Below, in pieces: positions 26,695-34,937 of a DNA stretch of 64,000 nucleotides. This DNA comes from Bacillota bacterium (GTDB taxonomy: Bacteria > Bacillota > Clostridia > Acetivibrionales > DSM-1351). Location: positions 124,001-188,000 of the forward strand of contig JAEWOH010000043.1 in the NCBI GenBank assembly GCA_023460955.1, written 5' to 3'. Position 1 is the stretch's first letter. Each line of letters starts with the position of its first letter. The notes under the pieces are model-generated. The model ran no database searches. It was not told the DNA's origin and worked only from the letters and a program-made list of their open reading frames with translations. The position numbers and the translations under genes are program-made.

Positions 26695-27527
26695 TTATGG
26701 ACAGAAAAAAATTAAAAAAAATAATTCTACTTTTTATTGCCTGTATAATAGCCTATTTATTTATCCTGCCATTTATGTTTATGATTTTCACCAGCTTTAA
26801 AGAATTACCTGATGCGCTGGGCTCATCTTCATTGTTTCCAAAGAAGTGGACCCTTGAAAACTATAAGGAATTGTTCACCAACACATCTTCATCACCTGTT
26901 GGTAAGTGGGTACTTAATACTACGATTGTTACAGTCTGCGGAACACTTCTGCGTGTTACAGTAAGCACATTGGCTGCATATGCCCTTGCGCGTCTGAATG
27001 TACCTTTTAAGAGGGTTTTTGTAGTTACCATAATATGGGCACTTGCTATTCCTGAAATAGTAACATATTTTCCCAGTTTTTACATATTTAAAGAGGTTGG
27101 TTTGCTAAATTCGTTTGCTCCTTTAATTCTTCCTTCGGGTGCAGGCGTTATGATGGTATACCTGGTTTACAATTTTATGCTCGCATTTCCAAAAGAGCTT
27201 GAAGAGTCAGCTTACATTGATGGCGCAACATTAATGCAAACATTAAGGAAGGTTATCCTGCCTTCGGTAAGGCCAATAATTTTAACACAAGGCTTTATAA
27301 CATTTCTAGCGTTATATAACGATTTTTTCTGGCCGTCTTTAATTATTAACCGGACGCAATCTCAGACAATTACTCTTGGAATTGCGGCATTGGTGCTAGG
27401 TGAAAATTACATAAATCCTGGTTTGATGATGGCGGCGACAGTCGTTGCAGTTTTACCCGTAACATTGATATTCATTTACATTAACAAGTATATTGTAAAA
27501 GGTTTCACTCAATCAGGAATAAAGTAA
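26691..27527 (+). CDS. Sugar ABC transporter permease (MalG/MsmG type)
   Basis: A 278-residue protein with six spans and an EAA-loop LEESAYIDGATLMQTLRKVILPSV near residues 168-191. It partners the preceding permease. GTG 26691 is preferred because GGAGG sits six bases upstream and the codon overlaps the previous stop (GTGA); ATG 26697 is also possible. The stop is directly followed by the GH2 gene. Confidence 0.9.
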   Translation: MIMDRKKLKKIILLFIACIIAYLFILPFMFMIFTSFKELPDALGSSSLFPKKWTLENYKELFTNTSSSPVGKWVLNTTIVTVCGTLLRVTVSTLAAYALARLNVPFKRVFVVTIIWALAIPEIVTYFPSFYIFKEVGLLNSFAPLILPSGAGVMMVYLVYNFMLAFPKELEESAYIDGATLMQTLRKVILPSVRPIILTQGFITFLALYNDFFWPSLIINRTQSQTITLGIAALVLGENYINPGLMMAATVVAVLPVTLIFIYINKYIVKGFTQSGIK

Positions 27528-27542
27528 ATGGAGGGAATAAAT

Positions 27543-29336
27543 TTGAGAAACGAATATCCAAGACCGGATTTCCAAAGAGAAGAATGGATGTCACTCAATG
27601 GAAAATGGGAATTTGGTTTTAACGAGGTTATACATAGTGAAATAGAAGTCCCTTTTGTTTATCAGTGTGCTTTAAGTGCAGTTAACATCAAAGATAATTA
27701 TGATCGTGTAATTTATCACAAAGTTTTTTCAGTTCCTGATAATTGGAAGGGTCAAAAGATACTTCTTCATTTTGGTGCCGTAGATTATGAAAGTACTGTA
27801 TATATTAATGGTCATATGGTATGTACCCATGAAGGCGGTCATATGCCATTCGCCATTGATATCACTGAGTTTTTAAATTGGGAGCAGGAGGATTTGGTGG
27901 TCAAGGTTTATGACCCCCAAAAGGATGAAACAATTCCAAGAGGAAAACAATATTGGAATGGTGAACCAGCGTTTATTTGGTATACTCCTTCGACAGGAAT
28001 ATGGCAATCAGTGTGGTTGGAGCCTGTTTCTTCAGCAAGATGGGAAAGAATACTTTTTACACCTGATATTGATTCAGGAACAGTTGAAATTAACTATAAA
28101 CTTTCTGACAATACTCCGTTTCCATGTACCTGCGGATTTACAATTACACATAATGATAAACTTTTTTTCAAAGCTGAAATGAATGTTTTGCAAAAAGAAG
28201 GGAAGATAACAGTAGATGTTTTTGCCAATAAGGTACTAAATGGTTCATCTTATATGGGAGGCCTCTGTTGGAGTCCTGAGCATCCTAATCTTTTTGATGT
28301 TGAAGCTGTCCTTTATGTAGACAGTAAGCCTGTTGACAAAGTTAACACTTATTTTGGGATGAGAAAAATCTCTATTGAAAACGGAAAATTGTACCTGAAT
28401 AACATACCATATTATCACAAATTGGTGCTTGATCAGGGATATTGGGATGAGGGACTTCTAACCGCTCCGAATGAAGCTGCTTACAAAGAGGATATTTTAC
28501 TAAGTAAATCCATGGGATTTAATGGCTGCCGTAAGCATGAAAAAGCTGAGGATCCTGTCTTTCTATATTGGGCTGATAAGCTGGGGTATCTTGTATGGGC
28601 TAGTGTACCAAGCTTTATTAGTTACAGTCGTGATGCAGCGAACAGATTTATTACAGGGTGGAGCGATATTATTTTAAGAGACTATAATCATCCATCTATT
28701 GTAGTTTGGGATATGCTTAATGAAAGTTGGGGAGTTCCGGCAATATATAGCAACAAAATGCAGCAGGCATTTTCACTTTGCCTTTACAATCTGGCATACA
28801 GTCTTGATAGTACACGTCTTGTTGTTACAAATGACGGATGGGAACAAACCGGTGGAGATTTATGCACAATTCACACGTATAAGCACGGCAGCATTGATGA
28901 TTTAGATACTCAAGTGCATTTTGCGGAAAGCCTCAAACGTCTGGATGGAATATTGGACGGTTCTATTATTGAGCGTTTACCATACGCGAAAGGGTATTCC
29001 TATAATGGACAGCCCATTATAATATCAGAGTTCGGAGGCGTTTCCTGTGGTGCTGAAGGTAAGAGCTGGAGTTCTGCAAGTGCCGTCAGTGAAGAGGAGT
29101 TTCTTGAAACCTATGAAAATAGCTGGGGTTATACTAATACTGGCAGTGAAGAGGACTTTCTACTAACCTACCAGCGGCTTATACAAAACATATATGCTTC
29201 AGATTTGATCTGCGGATTTTGTTATACTCAGTTTACTGATGTAGAACAGGAGAAAAACGGACTTCTGACAAACAAACATAAACCAAAATTCAATCTTGAG
29301 AAGATTAAGAAAATTAATGATGGTTACCACAAGTAA
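27543..29336 (+). CDS. Glycoside hydrolase family 2 (beta-galactosidase/glucuronidase type)
   Basis: A 597-residue enzyme without a signal peptide, hence cytoplasmic. The order is a GH2 sugar-binding domain (about residues 15-165), an immunoglobulin-like domain (about 170-275), then the TIM barrel. The acid/base Glu is in WDMLNESWG near 394, and the nucleophile Glu is in IISEFGG near 496. TTG 27543 has GGAGGG seven bases upstream; ATG 27528 directly follows the previous stop but its ribosome site is missing. It should cleave a beta-glycoside taken up by the adjacent transporter. The exact sugar cannot be read from sequence. Confidence 0.85.
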   Translation: MRNEYPRPDFQREEWMSLNGKWEFGFNEVIHSEIEVPFVYQCALSAVNIKDNYDRVIYHKVFSVPDNWKGQKILLHFGAVDYESTVYINGHMVCTHEGGHMPFAIDITEFLNWEQEDLVVKVYDPQKDETIPRGKQYWNGEPAFIWYTPSTGIWQSVWLEPVSSARWERILFTPDIDSGTVEINYKLSDNTPFPCTCGFTITHNDKLFFKAEMNVLQKEGKITVDVFANKVLNGSSYMGGLCWSPEHPNLFDVEAVLYVDSKPVDKVNTYFGMRKISIENGKLYLNNIPYYHKLVLDQGYWDEGLLTAPNEAAYKEDILLSKSMGFNGCRKHEKAEDPVFLYWADKLGYLVWASVPSFISYSRDAANRFITGWSDIILRDYNHPSIVVWDMLNESWGVPAIYSNKMQQAFSLCLYNLAYSLDSTRLVVTNDGWEQTGGDLCTIHTYKHGSIDDLDTQVHFAESLKRLDGILDGSIIERLPYAKGYSYNGQPIIISEFGGVSCGAEGKSWSSASAVSEEEFLETYENSWGYTNTGSEEDFLLTYQRLIQNIYASDLICGFCYTQFTDVEQEKNGLLTNKHKPKFNLEKIKKINDGYHK

Positions 29337-29364
29337 GGTAACTTCTGATGAGGAGATTGTATAA

Positions 29365-30591
29365 ATGGAACAGTCGATGGTCAAATGGCAAAGGAAGATC
29401 TTCTTCCTTTGCTGGGCTGCATACGCAAGTGCGTATCTATGCAGGACAAATTTATCTATAGCCACTCCTGAAATTATGAGCACGTTTTCATGGAATAAAA
29501 CCAGTGTCGGTTTGATTGGGAGTTCTTTCTTCGGAGCATATGCCATCGGACAGTTGATAAATGGACTTATAGGGGACAAACTTAATAGCAGGTATTTTAT
29601 ATTTACAGGGCTTTGTGTATCCTCAATTGTGAATTTTACTATGGGATTTTCATCAAGCTTGTATTTAATGATTGGACTTTGGGCTATTAATGGATTCTGT
29701 CTTTCTATGTTGTGGGGACCAATAGTAAAAACTCTTTCATATTGGTTCTCCTACGAAAAAAGAACAAAGGTCGCTGTATGGATATCAACCTCAATGATAG
29801 GAGGATACCTGCTGGCCTGGGGTGTCATAGGCCTTGTCATAGCTAAGGCCACTTGGAGATGGGCTTTTTGGATACCATCAGGATTAGTATTCATGTTTGC
29901 TTTAATTTGGGTTTGGAAAATGCGTAACCATCCGGCAGAGGTTGGCATCAAGCCGGATTTTATTGAGGCAAAACATGATGATATCAATTTGAATAATAGC
30001 GGTATTTCTTTTTTACAAATGGTATACAAGCATAAGCTCTGGCTTATAGCGTTGGCTTGTATAGCCCAGGGAGTAATAAAGGATGGAATAACCTTGTGGG
30101 CTCCTACTTTTTTAAGTGAGACACAAAACGTAGGACAGGAAGTCTTGTCATTTTTTTCGTTAACAGTACCAATAATGAGCTTGTTTGGCATATTGTGTGC
30201 CGGTTGGCTTAACAACGTGTTTAATCAGCGCCAAAATATATCCATAATAGTACTGCTGGTGTGCGCGGGAATCAGCTGTTTAGGACTCTATTTCTTTATG
30301 AACTATAATATCTTTATTTGTACGGTATTACTGGGTCTGGCCTCTGCATTTACATATGGTGCCAATACTCTACTTTTAACGTTGATTCCATTGAAATTTA
30401 TAAGATATAACAGAGTATCAGGAGTAGCAGGATTTTTAGATTTCTTTTCTTATGTAGGCGCTGGGCTTACAGGTATTGTAACCGGCCTTGTAACAGATAA
30501 ATTCGGCTGGAACGGAATTATATTGTCATGGGTAACACTGGCATTGATAGGAATTGTTGCTGTCTGCTTTGCAAATAAGACTGAGCATTAG
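29365..30591 (+). CDS. MFS transporter, organophosphate-antiporter (GlpT/UhpT-like) type
   Basis: A 408-residue protein with 12 spans. The N-terminal segment AAYASAYLCRTNLSIATPEI near residues 15-34 and the loop GDKLNSRYF resemble the OPA branch of the MFS (GlpT, UhpT, ExuT-like carriers). ATG 29365 lies 28 bases after the GH2 gene with GAGGAG upstream. It may carry the product or an alternative substrate of the cluster, for example a sugar acid or sugar phosphate. A terminator at 30651-30680 ends the operon. Confidence 0.8.
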   Translation: MEQSMVKWQRKIFFLCWAAYASAYLCRTNLSIATPEIMSTFSWNKTSVGLIGSSFFGAYAIGQLINGLIGDKLNSRYFIFTGLCVSSIVNFTMGFSSSLYLMIGLWAINGFCLSMLWGPIVKTLSYWFSYEKRTKVAVWISTSMIGGYLLAWGVIGLVIAKATWRWAFWIPSGLVFMFALIWVWKMRNHPAEVGIKPDFIEAKHDDINLNNSGISFLQMVYKHKLWLIALACIAQGVIKDGITLWAPTFLSETQNVGQEVLSFFSLTVPIMSLFGILCAGWLNNVFNQRQNISIIVLLVCAGISCLGLYFFMNYNIFICTVLLGLASAFTYGANTLLLTLIPLKFIRYNRVSGVAGFLDFFSYVGAGLTGIVTGLVTDKFGWNGIILSWVTLALIGIVAVCFANKTEH

Positions 30592-30650
30592 TAACTAATT
30601 TGTTAAACGGAAGGTTTCTCATGTATAGGATTATAGAAAATAAGTAGTTA

Positions 30651-30680
30651 AAGAGCACTTGGATAATTCCTAGTGCTCTT
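30651..30680 (+). terminator. Terminator of the GH2 sugar operon
   Basis: AAGAGCACT (30651-30659) and AGTGCTCTT (30672-30680) form a 9-bp stem over a 12-base loop. Confidence 0.7.
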
Positions 30681-30685
30681 TTGCG

Positions 30686-30958
30686 GTGGCTATAACAATT
30701 AACCCTCGGATAAACAATTGCAATGGGACTTGTACTAGTACCGGTCTATATGACCCGAGCTCATATGGTGCACCAAGCAAAGCTATGGATGCATTTTTCA
30801 GTGGTAAAAATCACTTGCTTGATCTTGGGTGGGCTAAAATTGAAATAAACGGAGACGGGTTTATTTATAAACTAGATCTTATGAATAATGGCTTTCATAC
30901 CCCTCGTTTTTACGGGGGAATAAAATGCCTGAACCCGATATTCAAAATAATCCGTTAA
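30686..30958 (+). pseudogene. Unrecognised 90-codon frame, possible remnant
   Basis: An open frame beginning at GTG with no ribosome site, immediately after a terminator. The product has no recognisable domain, although the first 70 residues (including a DPSSYGAPSKAMDAFF segment) look protein-like. No promoter is visible. It could be the remains of a gene or chance. The rest of the 490-bp gap (30592-31081) holds a GGGGGT/ACCCCC hairpin near 30971-30998 and nothing else I can name. Confidence 0.3.
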
Positions 30959-31081
30959 CAAAGAAAAAGGGGGGTCAGACTATAATGGTCACCCCCTAAT
31001 GGCTAATATCATACTGTTAATTTAATGTAAAACCTAAGTAAAATTTGATCTGGTTACATGTAGGTCATATTTGTATTAGAT

Positions 31082-31282
31082 CTACCTAGGTTTATTATCA
31101 AACGCCGGATTAAAGGCATAATAATTACGTGAATCCAAGTTATCCTGAACTACTCTTAAGGCCTCACCAAACCTCTGGAAGTGAACAACTTCTCTTTCAC
31201 GGAGGAACTTAATAGGATCTTTAACGTCGGGGTCATCTGCCAGCCGTAATATGTTATCATAAGTCGTTCTTGCCTTCTGTTC
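31082..31282 (-). CDS. cotJC: CotJC (manganese-catalase-like spore coat protein), C-terminal half of a split gene
   Basis: This minus-strand segment encodes the last 66 residues of CotJC, from EQKARTTYDN to the stop. It includes REREVVH, whose His (169 in the joined protein) matches a manganese ligand of the catalase family. It has no start codon or ribosome site of its own. Joining the GA at 31281-31282 to the matching GA at 34009-34010 fuses it in frame with the N-terminal half and gives a 201-residue protein. The first Glu, formed at the junction, corresponds to the metal-ligand Glu in the AAE motif of manganese catalases. The gene should therefore be inactive until the element is removed. 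Confidence 0.88.
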   Translation of the reverse strand, partial: EQKARTTYDNILRLADDPDVKDPIKFLREREVVHFQRFGEALRVVQDNLDSRNYYAFNPAFDNKPR

Positions 31283-31305
31283 TGGTACGATGGTGTAAGA
31301 ACAAC
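31283..31305. repeat. Right inverted half-site of the cotJC element
   Basis: Begins TGGTACGAT and ends TAAGAACAAC. It is the inverted partner of 33986-34008. In the excised circle both would flank GA and form a near-palindromic attP, the usual target of a large serine recombinase. Confidence 0.85.
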
Positions 31306-31318
31306 ATAATGGAAATTA

Positions 31319-32872
31319 TTAGAAATTCCAATGAATTTCAACAGGTACAATCTTTGTTACAGGGTCGCGTTTACCAATCGCAATATGGTCTATCAGGTTA
31401 TCTACAATTTCACGGTTGAGCCTTTCAATATCTATGTATTCCTCAATCACTTGTCTGCGATTTTCAGTAGACAGCATTTTCGTCTGAAGGTTTTCCAACT
31501 GTTCATTGGCACTTGCAATCAGCTTATCAAATCGTTCCTTTTCAGATGAAAAATTTCTTGAAAGCTCAAGAAAATCACTTTCCGAGATAACCCCATTTAC
31601 TTTATCCAAATAGATTTCACGAAACCCTTTGGTATATTCATTTTTCTTTTTCTCAAAAGAAGCAATTTCACTTTTAATTTTGTCAGTGCTATCGGCTATT
31701 TTATTATGAAAGCTGACACGCTGGGTAATATAATCTTTGTCCAGGTATGAAGCTATCATACCTTTTAGTTCTGCAATAACAGCGCGTTCAAGTACTTCCA
31801 CCGATATAAAAGAACCCTGGCAAGCATCTTTTGCAACATGCTTGGTAGTGCATTTCAAATAACGCCTGCCATGATTTATTGACGACCGCATAATATAGCC
31901 GCAATGCATGCACCTGGCCTTTCTTGCAAAAATTCCGATTGAGCCGATAGAAAACGGCTTGGTTTTTTGTTGTATCAGCTCCTGCACTCTGTTCCATAAT
32001 TCCATGTCAATGATAGGTTCATGGGTATTTTCTACTCTGATCCAATTTTGCTTACTTATGGGCTTGTTTTCTTTTGTTTTATAAGAAACACTGCCATACT
32101 TGCCTTGTACCATGTTCCCAATATAAATCTCATTTATAAGCATGTCGGAAATTGCAAAGTATTTCCACAGCGTACTGTTATTCATTTTTGGCTGGCAATA
32201 TCGCATACCTTTTTGACGTTTGTACTCGGTTGGATTAGGGATACCTCTGTCATTTAAAATCTGGGCGATTGCAGTTTTTCCATAGCCTTGGGAAAAAAGT
32301 GTAAATACCTCCCTTACAACTGCGGCGGCTTCTTCATCAACAATCAAATGTCCCTTTTTATCAGGGTTTTTCATATAACCATATAAAGCAAAGGCTCCAA
32401 TGTGAAACCCTTGCTTTCTTCTGTTCGTTAATACGCTTTTGATGTTTTCCGACATGTCCTCAAGATACCATTCATTGATAAGCCCGTTGATTTGACGAGC
32501 TTTTTTATTACCCTTTATATCGGTATCTGCATTGTCAACCACGCTTACAAACCGGATATTCCAAATAGGGAACAGACCATGTATGTACTTTTCCACTAAC
32601 TCCATTTCTCTCGTAAAGCGTGACTGGGTCTTGCACAGGACAATATCAAATTTGTGGTTTCTCGCATCATCTATCAGTTGATTGAAGCAGGGTCGGTTTC
32701 GGTCGGCCCCGGTATAATCATCATCACTATAAATGTTATAGATGTCCCACTGCCTGTCAATTGCGTATTGTATGAGCAATGACTTTTGATTTTGAATGCT
32801 CTTGCTGTCATCTCTTTCTGATTGCTTGTTTTTATCCTCCTCAGATAGACGACAATATATGGCTACTTTCAT
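31319..32872 (-). CDS. Large serine recombinase of the cotJC element
   Basis: A 517-residue site-specific recombinase. The N-terminal resolvase domain starts with the nucleophile motif IYCRLS (Ser near residue 10), followed by the LCKTQSRFTR segment near 79. A recombinase domain (about 165-270) comes next, then a zinc ribbon with CMHC near 317 and two later Cys, and a coiled coil (about 370-470) typical of large serine integrases. Its stop lies 13 bases from the half-site. It is the candidate enzyme for precise excision from cotJC. GAGGAG lies about 10 bases before ATG 32872. It is clearly different from the recombinase of the sigK element. Confidence 0.92.
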   Translation of the reverse strand: MKVAIYCRLSEEDKNKQSERDDSKSIQNQKSLLIQYAIDRQWDIYNIYSDDDYTGADRNRPCFNQLIDDARNHKFDIVLCKTQSRFTREMELVEKYIHGLFPIWNIRFVSVVDNADTDIKGNKKARQINGLINEWYLEDMSENIKSVLTNRRKQGFHIGAFALYGYMKNPDKKGHLIVDEEAAAVVREVFTLFSQGYGKTAIAQILNDRGIPNPTEYKRQKGMRYCQPKMNNSTLWKYFAISDMLINEIYIGNMVQGKYGSVSYKTKENKPISKQNWIRVENTHEPIIDMELWNRVQELIQQKTKPFSIGSIGIFARKARCMHCGYIMRSSINHGRRYLKCTTKHVAKDACQGSFISVEVLERAVIAELKGMIASYLDKDYITQRVSFHNKIADSTDKIKSEIASFEKKKNEYTKGFREIYLDKVNGVISESDFLELSRNFSSEKERFDKLIASANEQLENLQTKMLSTENRRQVIEEYIDIERLNREIVDNLIDHIAIGKRDPVTKIVPVEIHWNF

Positions 32873-32905
32873 GCCCTTTTATCTCCTCTTTTCAGATTCG
32901 ACAAA

Positions 32906-32952
32906 ACAAGCCACCTACCAATATAGACTATATATGAATAGGATGGGCTTGT
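32906..32952 (-). terminator. Hairpin in the leader of the cotJC-element recombinase
   Basis: On the minus strand ACAAGCC pairs with GGCTTGT, with an inner CCTA/TAGG, followed by TTTTGT. It sits between the 49-residue gene and the recombinase, so it may work as an attenuator. Confidence 0.5.
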
Positions 32953-32955
32953 AAA

Positions 32956-33105
32956 TTATCTGGTTGGGGGTGGGGGGAGTATGTTTTTATTTTTCTCCAT
33001 TTGATTGATAAGTTCAATCCATTTCTGGGTAAAATCTTTTTTGAATGTATCCATATCAGAAGTCTTAAAGATATTTTTTACTATCAATTGCGCTTGTTGA
33101 GCCAT
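32956..33105 (-). CDS. Small 49-residue protein, candidate excision cofactor
   Basis: A 49-residue protein beginning MAQQAQLIVKN and ending in a Pro-rich PPPPTR tail, with a predicted amphipathic helix in the middle (FKKDFTQKWIELINQ). GGAGG lies seven bases before ATG 33105. It is encoded directly upstream of the recombinase on the same strand. Large serine recombinases need a small directionality factor to excise; SprB of the B. subtilis SP-beta prophage is 58 residues. Position and size make this a candidate, but there is no sequence evidence for that function. Confidence 0.65.
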   Translation of the reverse strand: MAQQAQLIVKNIFKTSDMDTFKKDFTQKWIELINQMEKNKNILPPPPTR

Positions 33106-33425
33106 ATGAGTACCTCCAATACAATATGTTATATAATATGCAGACCTACTGAATTGCTGCTTGTCTGTTTTGCTTTATGATAAGTTGAGTAAAAATCTTT
33201 TTTCTTTGACCTTGGTGGAAAATACCAACCGTGTTACTTTATCGTTTTAGATATAGATGGAAAAAGTTATTTCTGAGATGAGACAGGACCTGGTAAAAGA
33301 ATAAAAGTACAAAGAACTCAAGTAGGAGAATCAGAATTAATTCACCCTTTAATATCTTAACATTAACTCCGATAATATTATTAGAGTACAAAATTTGCTT
33401 AAAAATATATAATCTGGAGTTTAAT

Positions 33426-33893
33426 ATGGATTTAACAAACTGTTATTCCGACTTAAAGGCTTCACTGGAAGCTTTAAGTAAGGAAAATATCACCGATTTA
33501 TCCTACCTGCATGATCGAATCATGGTGAAATTGCAAATATTTATGTATGCCAACAAGCTTGATATGGATGATCATAGCAAGCTGATAATAACATTGTCGT
33601 CCGAAATAGAAAATCTGGAAACAAGTGATTCAATAGCCAAAACAAACGGATTAACTTCGCTGACCATTTCAGGAATGGCATTAATGTTTACATTGGTAGC
33701 ACTTATTGAAATTGGAGTAAATGTAATGCTAGTATATACAATATTCTGCTTAGCTTTGCTGTCTTTACTATGTATGTTGGATATTTCATCAACGGCACAG
33801 CAAAGTGACACGAGGAAGAGAATAATATATAAAATGTGCTTGGACATTCTCCATAAAGAAAACGAAAAACTGAATACTATATATTTAGTATAA
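33426..33893 (+). CDS. Membrane protein in the cotJC element
   Basis: A 155-residue protein of unknown function. A polar helical N-terminal part (1-75) precedes two closely spaced membrane spans (about 80-100 and 102-120) and a helical C-terminal tail. GGAG lies six bases before ATG 33426. It is the only plus-strand gene in the element, divergent from the recombinase. The 320-bp gap between it and the 49-residue gene holds AT-rich sequence with no confident promoter. Confidence 0.7.
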   Translation: MDLTNCYSDLKASLEALSKENITDLSYLHDRIMVKLQIFMYANKLDMDDHSKLIITLSSEIENLETSDSIAKTNGLTSLTISGMALMFTLVALIEIGVNVMLVYTIFCLALLSLLCMLDISSTAQQSDTRKRIIYKMCLDILHKENEKLNTIYLV

Positions 33894-33985
33894 AAATACT
33901 ATTTCCATTATCCTGCCCTGGATGGCGATTCGGTATGGCACATAAAACAATAAAAGGTGGCTTGTCCTCGTCGTTTTTTCACTTT

Positions 33986-34008
33986 GTTGTTCTTATGCAA
34001 TCGTACCA
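33986..34008. repeat. Left inverted half-site of the cotJC element
   Basis: Begins GTTGTTCTTA and ends ATCGTACCA, the inverted match of 31283-31305. The crossover GA (minus strand) is at 34009-34010. The stop codon of the truncated cotJC frame (33993-33995) lies inside this half-site. Confidence 0.85.
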
Positions 34009-34010
34009 TC

Positions 34011-34415
34011 TGCTGCAAGGTCTTCAATTAAATCAGTTATCGGATCACCTTTGGATTGGAAGTAGGTTGCTGTAAAAGGCATTCCTGATGCTGCTATAGG
34101 GTATAATGCCAGTGTATGGTCAACAAAATAGGTATCAAAGCCGCTACTTTTAATTTCTTCAACGGTTAAGTCCTTGGTGAGCTGATAAATTATTGCGGAA
34201 ATTATCTCCATGTGAGCCAGCTCTTCTGTACCTATATCGGTAAGAACTCCCTTTGTCTCTTTGTAAGGCATAGTGTACCTTTGATTAAGGTAACGAAGTG
34301 AAGCAGCAAGTTCACCATCCGGCCCGCCCAACTGAGATATTATAACCTTTGCCAATTTTGCATTGGGTTGTGTTATTTTAACAGGATACTGTAATTTTTT
34401 TTCATAATGCCACAT
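34011..34415 (-). CDS. cotJC: CotJC, N-terminal half of a split gene
   Basis: Codons 1-135 of the manganese-catalase-like spore coat protein CotJC. The segment GPDGELAASLRYLNQRY carries Glu35, and TDIGTEELAHMEI carries Glu65 and His68, matching the first two sets of metal ligands. Without excision the frame runs only five more codons into the element and stops at 33993. Neither half has a complete metal site. It follows cotJB by three bases, so it is part of a cotJABC operon expressed in the mother cell in Bacillus. Confidence 0.92.
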
Positions 34416-34418
34416 TAT

Positions 34419-34937
34419 TTATCCCTCACTTCCTATTTCCCATGGCCATGGATTCTCTATCCATCTCCATGTAGTCATATCAGTATCTGCATTATCCATC
34501 ATCAATGGACCATAAATCTTTGTAAAATCGGCTACAGCTTTGTTCTTAAGCTCCATATACTGTTTGAAATATGCAAGTGCTGTGCGATCGGTCGGATGCG
34601 TATCAAGGAATAACCCAACTTCAAAGAGTGCGAATTCATAAGCCTGAACAACCATTAATGCTTTTTCACGTTCAGATAGCTTCTGCAATCCTCCAACATT
34701 GGCATTTGAGTTCATTAAATTATTTATGTCGCCCATAACATTACTGTTTGGTTTATTCATAGCACCCATAACGTTACTATTTGGGTTATTCATAGCACCC
34801 ATAACGTTGCTATTTGGGTTATTCATAGAACCCATAACATTACTGTTGGCGTTATTGTTCATAGTACCTTGAATATTGCTGTTCGGATTATTGTTCATAT
34901 AACTCTCTACGTTACCGTTCATATTGTTATTCACCAC
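34419..34937 (-). CDS. cotJB: CotJB spore coat protein with N-terminal repeat extension
   Basis: A 172-residue protein. The last 90 residues are CotJB (KLSEREKALMVVQAYEFALFEVGLFLDTHP and a Trp-rich C-terminus around TTWRWIENPWPWE, quoted by key residues). The first 75 residues are an Asn-rich extension with about five copies of an 11-residue unit of the form NPNSNVMGAMN. CotJB is normally about 85-90 residues, so this one is doubled by the repeats. It starts at GTG 34937 with GGAGG about six bases upstream and overlaps the cotJA stop. Confidence 0.9.
   Translation of the reverse strand: MVNNNMNGNVESYMNNNPNSNIQGTMNNNANSNVMGSMNNPNSNVMGAMNNPNSNVMGAMNKPNSNVMGDINNLMNSNANVGGLQKLSEREKALMVVQAYEFALFEVGLFLDTHPTDRTALAYFKQYMELKNKAVADFTKIYGPLMMDNADTDMTTWRWIENPWPWEIGSEG
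34725..34860 (-). repeat. 33-bp tandem repeats within cotJB
   Basis: Several in-frame 33-bp units encode the Asn-rich 11-residue repeats. Boundaries are approximate. The central copies are almost identical in DNA, which suggests recent expansion. Confidence 0.75.

Larger units (their letters stand above)
31283..34010. mobile_element. cotJC-intervening (skin-like) excision element, 2,728 bp
   Basis: This DNA interrupts cotJC between codons 135 and 136. The ends are 23-bp inverted half-sites (31283-31305 and 33986-34008) matching at 20 of 23 positions. They are bordered by the direct repeat CAGA, whose GA is the presumed crossover dinucleotide. It encodes a large serine recombinase, a 49-residue protein and a 155-residue membrane protein. 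Its layout (recombinase beside the 3' half of the host gene, same strand) copies the sigK element nearby. Excision would restore cotJC exactly. Whether it is excised during sporulation is inferred from the clean frame, not observed. Confidence 0.88.

Noticed and set aside
31285..31288. GTAC as the crossover core of the cotJC element
   Set aside because: GTAC is present at both ends, but joining there shifts the reading frame. Joining at GA restores CotJC and also centres the inverted half-sites.
31156..31350. A 64-residue minus-strand frame starting in the cotJC element boundary
   Set aside because: It is a shadow of the cotJC 3' half in another frame; the true frame reads EQKARTTYDN and shows the manganese-catalase motifs.
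33993..34415. An independent 140-residue protein
   Set aside because: Its last five residues come from the element end. It is the unrearranged, truncated form of CotJC.
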